A DNA stretch of 64,000 nucleotides from NCBI RefSeq assembly GCF_016906535.1, contig NC_057373.1, positions 3,100,001-3,164,000 on the forward strand, in the 5' to 3' direction. The notes below the pieces were generated by a model. That model was not told the DNA's origin and did not search any database. It was given only the letters and a program-made list of their open reading frames with translations. The position numbers were made by a program, and so were the translations under genes. Of the stretch, positions 1 through 9,769 are shown one piece after another (the first letter of the stretch is position 1; every line of letters begins with the position of its first letter). The stretch is from Rhizoctonia solani (lineage: Eukaryota; Basidiomycota; Agaricomycetes; Cantharellales; Ceratobasidiaceae).

Positions 1-3000
1 CGATGAGCAAACAAACATCTTCACCGGCATGCTGAATTTCTTGTGTGAGGAGTTGCAAAAGCGTCTGGCTCGCAATCGAGTTTTGTGCGAGCAACGCCCG
101 TAAAAAGCGACGAGCCCGGCGAGAAGTTCGTGTTCCATCTGCAATGCATATGAGCGCTTGTCGATAACTACTAAATGCGTGGATCGGCGGACCTAACTGG
201 AGCCACTGCTCGTATAAATGAAGCGATCTAGCGACTTCAATTAGTAGATCAGAAACCGCCTGCTGAGTTTCCTCGACCCGGTTGTAGATTTGCTGTAAAA
301 TTTTCACCATACATGCACGGATCTCATCGGGAAGTCTGCAAACAGCCGTGGGACAACAGTAAGCCAAGGAGATAGAGTCAAGGTGGGAATAGGAGGCTGC
401 GAAATGGAGAAGGCTTACGTAGATTTCGTATCCCAGGTCTCAAGGATTGTATTGAGTAATGATAGAGTTGCCCGGATGGATATCACAGTACTAGGATCGT
501 CCCAATACGGCAAGTCGAATAACTGGAATTTTCAACAGCCCGAAGAATAGCAACAATATCATCTGGGGTGCCGGTGTCTTTTGCGAGCCGAGAATATACC
601 CTGACACAAGACTCAGTAGAGGTCCAGATCTGTATACCCACAAATCCATACCTGAAAGACATTGTCAAGATGAGCAGAACGTCATCGGCATCCTGAGGGC
701 TACTCGGGGGTTCTTTGATGGTTTGGAATTGGGGGTCGAGGAGGTACCGGATGTATTCCTCTGGCAGGGCCTATGAAGAATACACCAATTGGTCAATGCC
801 GCATCCAAAGGATCGCATGGACTTACGACAGCACTACCCGAGCTCAGCTGGCGCAAGACGACTTGCACAGCAGCCCGGTCTATCAACCGAGTCGCAAGAA
901 CGTCAGCACATGGGCCCCGGGAAAGTAGTGCTACCTTGACTGATCGGTCAAGATAGTCTGGCGGAGCGAGAGCGGCAATGTAATACATTGAAATAGCGAC
1001 ATCGTGGGAGCCCGCTTGTTTGGATACCTTGCCCTTGCGTATTGCCTTGAGAGCTTTATGCAGGTCGGCTTCGTCAAGCGAGCTAGTGTCTTGTAATATT
1101 TTCTCATTGAGAGCCCCTATTGAAATTCCGGTGGGTTGATGACTATCTGCAAACCGGCTGGCACTCACTTCGTATATTGGCCATTTCCCAAAACTGAGCC
1201 AGGGTGACAGTCTTGTCAAACAATCCGGCCGAAGTGACGCTACTGCCACCATGCGCCGTTCGATTCATGGCGACGAACAAATTTAGTATAATCTTTAGTT
1301 GCTCCACCGACAGGTTGGATCTAATAAAAGTGCCAGTTCAGTAAACCTACCGACTTTGGCACGCCGCAGCACCACTTACTCAATAATGTGAAGTTGCCTA
1401 TCAAGCAACAATACCCACAATGGAAACCATAGATGGTTTTCCGTATGGGCTAACGAGCCATTCCAAGACAAATCTTGCTGACTGTCGGCATCACGTTGAA
1501 CCCGAGCGAGCGCGGCATCCCAAACCCTGCATATATGCTCTTTCGGACGCTGGCTTTGGGTCAAAACACGAACCTAAAAAAAGATAAGCTCAGAACACCA
1601 ATCCAAAACGGGTACCTGGATGTCTCACAATTTCAGTGACCAGCTCTCCCGAAATAGAATCATTTTCAATCATGTTTAGCATTAGAGCCTCTTCAGCCAT
1701 GACATCATGCTCGGGTATATGTCTCGACTGGACCGGAGACCTGCTCTGATGCAAGGCATACCGGATACGCAGAGCCGCAGCGAGCACAACTTGGTTCTCC
1801 CATGAAAGTTGCTCCATATCCACAAGCGCCCTAACGGTCTCTGACAAGACACCAGCATCAAACTCGTCCACACATATCCTCAACTGCTCGAATACATCAG
1901 CCTTGAGCGTTTTCACAGGTAAACTCGACAACACATCCACAATGAGACGTGATGCAAGTGCAACATGGACCGCACGGGATTCATGCTCCCCAGGTCCCAC
2001 TCCCGAGGTCGTGCGTCTTTTTTTCCGTGGAGGTTCGGTGGCTCGTTCGATAACAACAGATCGCAAGTCGCTGGCCAAATCGGACAGAGCTCGCTGGGTG
2101 CAGGAGAGAATTTGACCGGGCGTGACGAACGCTGAGATTGATCGGCGTAATCTCGCAGTGAAAGTGGGCTCAAACACGGGACCCACACACGTCGCCCGGT
2201 AAAACTCACGAGATCCAGCGCTGGCCAACTGGGGCAAGAAATTGGGCAGGGTACGTGCTTTAGAGTGATAATCCAACAAGAGCTGGAATACCGCTCCGGC
2301 TCCGGCCAGAACCGCCCGAGGGGCCTGAAATTAGTTGCTCAGTTCGTGAGGAAGTCCGGATGATTTCATTCCAACGTACATCGCACAATCCGGAAAGAAG
2401 CCTCTCGGTAAACGGTTCGACCACGTCGAAGTTTAGTCGCAAGATGCATGCCAGAGTGGAACAAACATGTACTCCGATATGAACTTGTTCCTCTTATTAC
2501 CAAAAAGAGATACCGAAACTCCGTATCAGTTCCAACCCACAACTAAGAAAAATAGCTTCGGGCGTACCGGACCATTCGTTATTCAATTCATGCGCAGCTG
2601 ATTCCACGAGCGCGCCCAGGTCAGTCGCCCACTCGTCATCGACGACCTGTAACTCCTCGGCGCTCTGAACTAGCTGGGCAACCACGCTCCACTCTCTCTC
2701 GGCGACCGAACGAACAAAAATATCTCTCGCAGCCGCACGAATCCGTTTCGCAAGACCCCCAGTAGAGTTATTTTGGTCCAGGAATACAGAAAGTTTATGC
2801 GCACGTAGTGCAGATACATAAGTGACAAATATCCGGGGTGAAGAAGCAATTGCTAACAAAACAGGGTGGGTATCCGAATGCTGGAATATCGTACGTGTGT
2901 GTTCGGGCGTGAAGATGATGGAGGATCCAATCTCAAAGAGGCGGTGACGAAACTTGGATATGGACGAGTTCTCAGAGTGGCGAGCTGTTTGTCGCATCCA

Positions 3001-3777
3001 AGAATCTAGATGCTGATCCACCAATATGGAAGCGATCTGTAAAACGAACCCGATTCAATCAGGCCTAGTTGACGGGAATTAGCTCTGTCATATGCGCACC
3101 TTTTTCTTGTTGGAATAGTTAGCAAAGCTTGATTCAAACGCCGATACGACTATATCGCTCAATTCAAGTATAGCCAACAAAAGGTTCTCGTTGTTGTGCC
3201 CTGCTTCGAACAAGCCAAGGATTTCCCATAAGCATCCGGCAACAATATCACAGCTAGCTTTCAATCCCGCGGGCGGCATAAGTACACGTGCCACGGATGT
3301 AACATCCCCCAAGCCGCCAAAGTCCAAGTCAGGCACAGTCCCAAGGGCGCGCAATAGATGAGTGAATACGGGCAATACAGCTACCCTATTGATGACTCCA
3401 TTTAGCCAAGTCGGTAGTTTGTTTAGGTTTGAGTTGGGACAAGTGCGAGCGAAAACATCAGCGAGTAGCTTCCAAGCTTTTTTGTCCAAAACCCCGCTAT
3501 CAGCCGGCCCGTGTTCAGTTCCGTCTTTTGTGCCTTGCAGCTCAATTGGAGAACTCTATACATACCTTTCTCTTCCCTGTATGTTCCCACTCGACAATAG
3601 ATACTGCAAGACCCACTCGACAATGACCTCCGCCTTGCTCGGGATAAACAGTGTTTCGAGCTCCCACGCTTGTCGTACCAGATCAAGCTTTCTTATACCT
3701 CCAGGGCGTGGCGGGTCCTTGGGTGCCTTGAGAGCTCGAATGAATTCTTGCGACGACGAGAGTTCGTCGGTCTGCAT
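1..3777 (-). CDS. Urb2/Npa2-like ribosome-biogenesis protein (3' truncated)
   Basis: Large multi-exon gene read right to left. The first exon begins at 3777 and the gene runs off the left edge, so the C-terminus is missing. Coding blocks are visible at about 3777-3556, 3489-3088, 3024-2497, 2442-2260 and 2279-1590, with further pieces down to position 1, separated by short introns. The N-terminus (SSQEFIRALKAP, then DPPRPGGIRKLDLVRQAW) resembles the start of basidiomycete Urb2/Npa2-family proteins, which act in the nucleolus in processing of 27S pre-rRNA for the large ribosomal subunit. The rest is helical, leucine-rich and repeat-like, as expected for an alpha-solenoid. I recognised only the N-terminal pattern. 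The diagnostic Urb2 C-terminal domain lies outside the window, so the family call is tentative; the presence of a gene is not in doubt. Confidence 0.55.
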
Positions 3778-3937
3778 TGGAGAAGAGGGTCGTTGGTGGA
3801 GAAATTAACAGCTGGTCACGTGAGATGTCCATGAATAATTCATTTCCAATTGAGGTTGCTCTTTCGGGCTTGAATGTGCTTATTAGAATTTACGCAGGAA
3901 ATAACAATGTTCTAGTGAAATTAGACAGCCTCGTAAG

Positions 3938-4201
3938 CTAATTCCGAGTGAGAGGCGGGCTGGCGCCACTTGCTGGGTGGATACCATTGACCAGTTTGAG
4001 ACGGTTCCCGTACCTGGAGGCGGGCCCAGACGAGAGCAGAGACTCTGTCGAGGTGGGATGCGATAGAAGAGCATACTTCGTACTTCGCGGGGATACATAC
4101 CAGACTAGTCCATTTTCGCAGGAGACTAGGGGGCTGAGCTGTATCAGACCACGCTGGGCCTCGAGCGAGACCACACGACGCAGCCGTGTTCTCAGAGCCA
4201 T
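3938..4201 (-). CDS. Possible small protein, arginine-rich N-terminus
   Basis: An 87-codon ORF starts with MALRTRLRRVVSLEAQ, an arginine-rich amphipathic start typical of mitochondrial targeting sequences. A good 56-nt intron candidate (GTATGT...GACAG, about 4108-4053) lies inside it, and the overlapping frame downstream ends in a tryptophan-rich tail (WYPPSKWRQ), but joining exon 1 across that intron creates a stop codon, so no clean two-exon model was found. I do not recognise the protein. It may be a short mitochondrial protein with a more complex exon structure, or not a gene. Confidence 0.25.
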   Translation of the reverse strand: MALRTRLRRVVSLEAQRGLIQLSPLVSCENGLVWYVSPRSTKYALLSHPTSTESLLSSGPASRYGNRLKLVNGIHPASGASPPLTRN

Positions 4202-5270
4202 AGCCCGCTGTAGCCCGTGAGAACTTGGCCAGCGACATACTCAAAGATCGGCGGGGAGCCCGACCCTATTTACATCTGGGTGACACGATCGTGGCGCGCT
4301 CTGGGTACAATATACCAGAAGTAGACGAATCAGCTCACCGGAGATAGGAGGCTAGTTCTTCCCCTCCACCCCCCATGCTTCATCATCTACCGAACCATGT
4401 GCACCAAATAACATACAGCATAAATTAACTCTTTCCCGATGACGATTGCGCGCATGGTGCTCGGATTTTCTAGAATGAAGGAATCAAAAACGGAGAGAGA
4501 GCTGGGTTAGATCGCCCGGAGAAGGCAACTTGAAAGGAAATGGCGGCATAACGTGCTTTGATCACACCCGCGGTGGAGTTGCTGATTGGCTATTAGGGGT
4601 GAGAGCTAAATGGAGTGATAGGCAAGGCACGGAATAAGACACATGTCAGCATTACGCTCCGGCAAGCCAGGCACCAGGTTTGGGGGGGGGCCCTTTGGTG
4701 ACGGAACAAACCGAGCGACTGTATCGTAGAAACCATTGTCGATGCTAGGCACACAAAGACGGGCATGCTGTAGCTTGAGGAGCGTGGCGACAATGGGTGA
4801 GTGTATGCGACGAAACATGATAAGCGCTGGGTGTATGGGCTAGTCGGCGGACATAGTCTCACGGCGGGTCTCGGGTCACGGCACGTCGTGCTCGAATTGG
4901 GACTGGGTTTGCCGCAGTTCGGCATGATGCAAGAAACACGCTGGCAGTTAGTTAACTTAGGTTTTCAATGCATTCCTGGCTGTGAGCTGCACAGATCGCT
5001 TGGCGTTGAGCAACTGGGCAAGGCACAGAACGGAGGTGCATACAATTTACAATTATGGCATCATAATCCGGGACGGTTTCGACCGCAGCAGGGATTCTAG
5101 GACAAGCCGGCAGAAAGACCCGTTTGATGGACCGGAAACTGGAACAAGGCACGCATGAGCGATTACATTCCGTCCACGCGCCTGGGTTTTCGCTAATTTG
5201 GCGAGCGCCAAGGGACGGTATCCACAGGGACCATATGTACGGATTTTCCGAACGCGATGATCCCGCTCGG

Positions 5271-5277
5271 TATATAA
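5271..5277 (+). promoter_or_regulatory. TATA-like box of the Kex2-repeat precursor
   Basis: TATATAA lies 193 bp upstream of the ATG at 5470. If it is used, the 5' UTR would be about 160 nt. It is followed by a C/T-rich stretch (about 5304-5325) of the kind common near fungal transcription starts. Assigned from position and sequence only. Confidence 0.4.
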
Positions 5278-5469
5278 CATCTCGCCCCTGGCTGAGGCCG
5301 GTTATCGACGTCTCTCCTTCCCCCCTGTGGATCTCATAGCACCGTATCTCTGCATACTCTTTTTCGAATTTGAACCCGAATCCAACCTCCACTTGACATA
5401 ATTAAGTCGCCGTAACTAAACGCTTGTTCGACCGTCACCCAGCTATCTCCCCAAACCCACATCGATACC

Positions 5470-5808
5470 ATGCGCTTCTTTGTTACTCTGCTCGCTCTCG
5501 CTCCCCTAATGGCCCTCGCTGCACCAATTGTCGCCCGAGCGGGCGACAGCATTGACGACTACCCCGGTCAGCCAGACTGGAAGAGGGACGATTCGGGCGG
5601 AGACGCTATCCGTTCCCCTACATGGAAGAGGCAGGATTCAGACAAAGACGGTGTCCGTTACCCTGGATGGAAGAGGGACGAATCGCACAAAGACGGTGTC
5701 TCCTCTCCCCCATGGAAGAGGGATGACAGCCAGGTAGATACCCCTTACATGCCCGTCTGGAAGCGCGACGGCAGCGAGGAAGATACCGCCGGCGCTCCCG
5801 ATTGGTAA
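5470..5808 (+). CDS. Secreted Kex2-processed repeat peptide precursor (alpha-factor-like layout)
   Basis: This single-exon ORF of 112 residues opens with a clear signal peptide (MRFFVTLLALAPLMALA, cleavage near residue 18). After a short spacer come six units of 13 residues. The first five are each followed by Lys-Arg, so sites fall at residues 38-39, 53-54, 68-69, 83-84 and 98-99, exactly 15 apart. Every unit fits xxSxxDxxxxPxW: Ser3, Asp6, Pro11 and Trp13 are invariant, and the last unit ends the protein with Trp and no KR. Units occupy 5542-5586, 5587-5631, 5632-5676, 5677-5721, 5722-5766 and 5767-5805. The layout is that of Kex2-processed repeat proteins, the group that includes ascomycete alpha-factor precursors and dikaritin RiPP precursors. 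Unit 1 ends PGQPDW, which recalls the GQP near the C-terminus of some alpha-factors; the other units lack GQP. There is no C-terminal CAAX box, so it is not a usual basidiomycete lipopeptide pheromone precursor. Secretion and Kex2 cleavage are strongly suggested; the peptides' function is unknown. Confidence 0.85.
   Translation: MRFFVTLLALAPLMALAAPIVARAGDSIDDYPGQPDWKRDDSGGDAIRSPTWKRQDSDKDGVRYPGWKRDESHKDGVSSPPWKRDDSQVDTPYMPVWKRDGSEEDTAGAPDW
5542..5805 (+). repeat. Six-unit 45-bp coding tandem repeat
   Basis: Five full 45-bp units and a last unit of 39 bp encode the 15-residue repeat of the peptide precursor. The TGGAAGAGG block (Trp-Lys-Arg) is conserved at the DNA level in four units; the fifth uses TGGAAGCGC. 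Intervening codons differ, so the array is not a recent slippage product. Confidence 0.85.
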
Positions 5809-5815
5809 TTTAGAG

Positions 5816-5865
5816 GTAAGCTCATCCACCTTGTTGTTCATCACCCACGCTCACAAGCCACTTAG
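5816..5865 (+). other. Probable intron in the 3' UTR of the peptide precursor
   Basis: GTAAGC at 5816 and CTTAG ending at 5865 bound a 50-nt intron with CTCAC near its 3' end, beginning 7 nt after the TAA stop. Length and signals match the coding introns in this window. Confidence 0.55.
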
Positions 5866-6679
5866 GCACCGCCCCACTTTTTGGACTGTTTCCTGCTCGC
5901 GGTCCATCCCTCTGCACGTATGTCACAACCAATCGAACTTGCAGCTCTATCTGACTCCTCACCCAGATCCTAAACCACCGTCGTTCCCTCCTATCTCTCC
6001 GGGTCTCATCGAGCTTGTGCTATCGATCCACTATCTGTTGTTCCTTTTGCTCATATACATAGTCTGTCCTTACTCCCGCCGGTACCGCCTGAAGTCCAAG
6101 CAAAAAGCAAGCCCACCCATAGTTGTAGCTGGTCCACACTTGGTTTTTTTTTCGCCCGTACCCAGGTTATTTCTATCAATATTATTTTCGTTTCTTTTCT
6201 CTTGTTTTCTGGTCTCTCCGTCTCCCACTGTTTAGTATCCAATCTTATCCAATGTATCACTGGACATTTTCGCGAGTGTGTTTGAGCCAAGTGTTTCGTA
6301 TCGTTGCTGGGAAGGAAAAGAATAGACTCCTGTGGCAAACAACCTTCTATGTTCAACCGGTAGAATAAGGAAACTTGACCCGAACTATGAGTGCTTAGTC
6401 ATCCGTGAGTCCATGTGATTGTTCTCGGCAGCTCCACCTGGGCCTCCGCCCTGACGAGCCTTTTTGACAAGTGACGCATTGGGCTCGACCTCCGCCTCGT
6501 CATTGAACTTTGAGTTGGTCATCCTCTGTGAGTTGGTGCTAGTGGTGTGTTCAGAGTGGGTTGATGTGGAGCCAATTGCTCAACTCGTATTTAATCAGGT
6601 AAGCATCCTTATCTCACTACAACCACAACCTCGACCCCGATTCCAACTTGGTCATTTACCCACGACCCAAGTCTTTACC
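5866..6679. other. 3' UTR / intergenic region before the Mpv17 gene
   Basis: Pyrimidine-rich downstream sequence (about 5870-6230) is followed by the promoter of the next gene. No ORF with family resemblance was seen. Confidence 0.5.
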
Positions 6680-7768
6680 ATGGCAGCGATTGCAAGAGTA
6701 TACCAGGACAGCTTCACAAAACGGTACGCTTGTTTTGACTAAAAGACTAGCTTGAATCGTGCGTTTATGCGTTATCAGCCCAAGCGCGACTCTGGCAGTG
6801 ACCAACGGTGCATTAAATGCATTTGCGGATGTCGTTGCCCAGACTGCTCAAATATTCGTAAGGCCTCCCTATCAATCACCGCACTACATACACCCTTAGT
6901 CTCACACCACCGGGGGGGGGGGTTCCAGTTGACCACACCCGATAAGGCGCCGCACAAGCCTGAGTTCGAGCCCCCGCCACCTCGCTACGACCCTGCTAGG
7001 ACACTCAGGTTCTTCGCGTTTGGAACTGCCATGGGTAAGTCCCTGCCTGCTTTCTGATAAGGAGCTCTGGGTTGATTGATGAGGGTATAGGTCCCATAAT
7101 TGGGCGATGGAACGTCTTTCTTGAAAACCGTTTCCCTCTCCGTTCGATTGGTGGAAAAGTCAGCATGGCGGCGTTGGGCAAGCGGGTCGCCGCGGATCAA
7201 ATCGTCATGTACGTGTCCCTTCCTATATCCTGGCATACTCATCCTAACTAACCTTTTTCTTTACTAGGGCACCTATAGGTGTACGTTGCCCCGTCCACTC
7301 TAGTATATAAACCTCTCACTAACACCAAACAGTTGACGGTATTCGTCGGTATGATGGGCTGGATGGAAGGCCGCAACCTGGAAGGAATCAAACAAAAATA
7401 TTCGGACATGTATGCTCCCGCGTTGGCGGCCAACTACAAAGTCTGGCCCGCCGCCCAGGTACGTATATGGTTATTCCCTTGTATGGGATACATCTCTTAC
7501 CCTTCTGCTCCGTTTTGTTCTTAGCTGGTAAACTTCCGGTACATGCCGCTTCCGTGAGTATCGGATTACGTGCTAGGGTTGGGACATCATACTAAACCGG
7601 GATTTTTGAACAGGTATCGAGTACCATTCCAGGCTACGTGCGGTGTCTTTTGGACATTGTATCTAGTGAGTGTTCCTCATACAGACGTTGGGTATTGTAG
7701 CTGATTGCGGGCTGTTCATCCAGTCGTTGCTCAACGCAAGAGAGAAGAAGGTCGATGGACCTGTTTAA
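6680..7768 (+). CDS. Mpv17/PMP22-family membrane protein (SYM1-like)
   Basis: Spliced gene of about 200 residues. The start is ATG 6680 in the context TTTACCATGG. Exon ends were read by eye: exon 1 stops at the GTACGC donor after FTKR, and later exons join cleanly through PSATLAVTNGALNAFADVV, RYDPARTLRFFAFGTAMG, PIIGRWNVFLENRFPLRS, LTVFVGMMGWMEGR and YKVWPAAQLVNFRYMPL to SLLNAREKKVDGPV and TAA at 7766-7768. The C-terminal signature (WP.AQ..NF...P...R......WTLYLS) is the Mpv17/PMP22 family hallmark. Family members are four-helix proteins of the mitochondrial inner membrane or peroxisome; yeast Sym1 acts in stress tolerance and mitochondrial metabolism. Which organelle applies here cannot be told. 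The second intron carries a run of about eleven G. Confidence 0.9.
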
Positions 7769-9769
7769 CTTCTGGACGTTGCCACACTAGCCACAGTCTA
7801 CCATCCTATTTCGGTTATGAACAACGAATGAATTATTCATGCAACATTTCAAGCTTTCTCGTACACCCGAACTGTATCTATATCCTTCACGTTGTGTTTC
7901 CTTCAAGATGCGTTGTCGTACTATTAATATATCCAGCTTTGGTCTGGCATGGTTATCGTAGTCGAGATTGTGGAATGATTTGGAGAGTGATGGACCACCG
8001 AAAATATCGGACACTGGGCCTGGAGGAGACTTATACATCTTTACGGCAGCTCTTCAATTCTCATAGCGAATCCGAGGGATCTCGTCGTCTTCCAATCAAC
8101 AATATTAGTCGTGCTAAGCTACAAAGTACGGATAAATCGATTAGAGTTTATCAGAGATAACATAATCCTGCGAAAGGTGAGCTATCTGGAGCAGCACTGC
8201 ACAGATCGTCCTGTCACTTCTATGCCCCAAATATCGTCTGCTTGTTTTATATATCAGCTCTAGACCCATTGCGCTCGGCAAGGTGGCACTTAGGAACCTT
8301 AAGCGGGTTAGTTGGCACGGAAGTAGTACTGAGCAGGAAGGTTAGATACCGATGACGGCTATATACCTTATACATAATATACTCTCCCTAATAGATCAGA
8401 CGGGCTGCGAGGCGATCTATAGAAGCTCGTAATTAGGTTACAAACACTAGGCTACATAATAAAGTAGCTCGTATGTTGGTTCATGAGACCATCGACGAGA
8501 TATATGTTTCCCTATTCCTCAATTAAAACCAATTGCACCCGCTTCATGCCATACTCACAGGTGCAGCACCCTTGCCTCCTTCCACCAAACATTGAATTAT
8601 CTAGCTTTCCCAAGCATCCAAGTCGTACTTGGTACCTCCCAAACTTTCTCGTCTAATTACACGTCCAAGTTTAGGCTCGACATACTCTTTTAGAGCCGCA
8701 AATTCAATCTGAGCGTTACTCGTAGATCTCTGGAGATGTACCCCGCAAGCGCGCGGATACTTCTTTTCTCCATCGATCGGGCCCGGGGGGGAGATGAACT
8801 GGATTTGTATGTGCCTACGTCACGAGAGGTTTTCGGACCGAAGCTCTTAGAGATAAAGTAGGTTCACTCTCCAGGGGTACCTTTGAAATAACACCAAACG
8901 CATACATTCGGGTGGGTGCATACACACTGCTGTGCCTATTTTGCAATCTACATCATCTCGCCTCTTTTCTAATCGCTATTTCGCATATGGTCGGTTATTT
9001 TCGGCTCGTCGGTTCGGAACGAAGGTTTGACTTTTTTTTTTCTTTCTCTCGCGTGCGTGCGCGCTCATTCTCTCTAAATCTTCCCGCTGCTTCCCCAGAA
9101 CCCTTTGTGAAGTTTCCAAGACTCGCTTCATCCTTGTATACGGTTCCAGCTTGGAATGTCGATGAAATATGTTATAGATCAGTAATTGGTACTATGACGA
9201 CAAATCAAGGGGTTAAAAAAATCCCGCTGACGATTCCATGCGTGCGAGGCGTGCGTCTTACGAAGCGAAATGACCGATAGGGGTGAGAGCATTATTGTAC
9301 ACGTTGTCGATAAGATCTAATAGGGACACCTATTTTCGATAGAGAAGTGCGATGATCCCTGTGATGAAGGTATACTCGTGTTAACGTGAAGAAAAAGGAA
9401 GTACTATTGTTGAGTATCTTTCCAAACGGGCCCGCCGACAAAGGGTGGCTGTGGCACTCGCGGCTGAACATGAGGCATGGCACGTGCCGAATTATGTAAC
9501 AAGACGGGAGCAGGGTGTTGATATCGCCCATGCCCAACGACAACGACGAGTGACGACCCGGTTTGTTTCCATCTATACGACCCCAGGGGCCGATCATATA
9601 CAACGGCAAGTGACGGATGTATGGAGCTTTATTGTGAATTTTTAGCTTATTTATTTGATGATAGACTTGACGATTTACTATTGGAGGGGAGAACATTTGC
9701 GACCCTGTTTGCCAGCTGCTCTCCGCGTGTCTGTCGAATTAAACGAGAGAACTCCAGGAGGAAAGAGAA
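7769..9769. other. Intergenic region, no gene recognised
   Basis: Two kilobases without a convincing coding region. The frames at 7705-8160 and 8912-9280 lack splice logic and family resemblance. A polypyrimidine tract followed by alternating GCGTGCGTGCGCGC (about 9028-9065) precedes the next gene by 700 bp. Confidence 0.5.

Larger units (their letters stand above)
3778..5469. other. Intergenic region, no convincing gene besides 3938-4201
   Basis: It separates the Urb2-like gene (start 3777, minus) from the peptide precursor (start 5470, plus). Apart from the doubtful small ORF it holds only short overlapping frames without family resemblance. A G-run of ten (about 4681-4690) and the promoter of the peptide precursor lie here. 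Confidence 0.5.

Noticed and set aside
5831..6235. 134-codon ORF downstream of the peptide precursor
   Set aside because: Pyrimidine-rich 3' flank reading as Pro/Ser/Leu/Phe, with no family resemblance and overlapping the probable 3' UTR intron.
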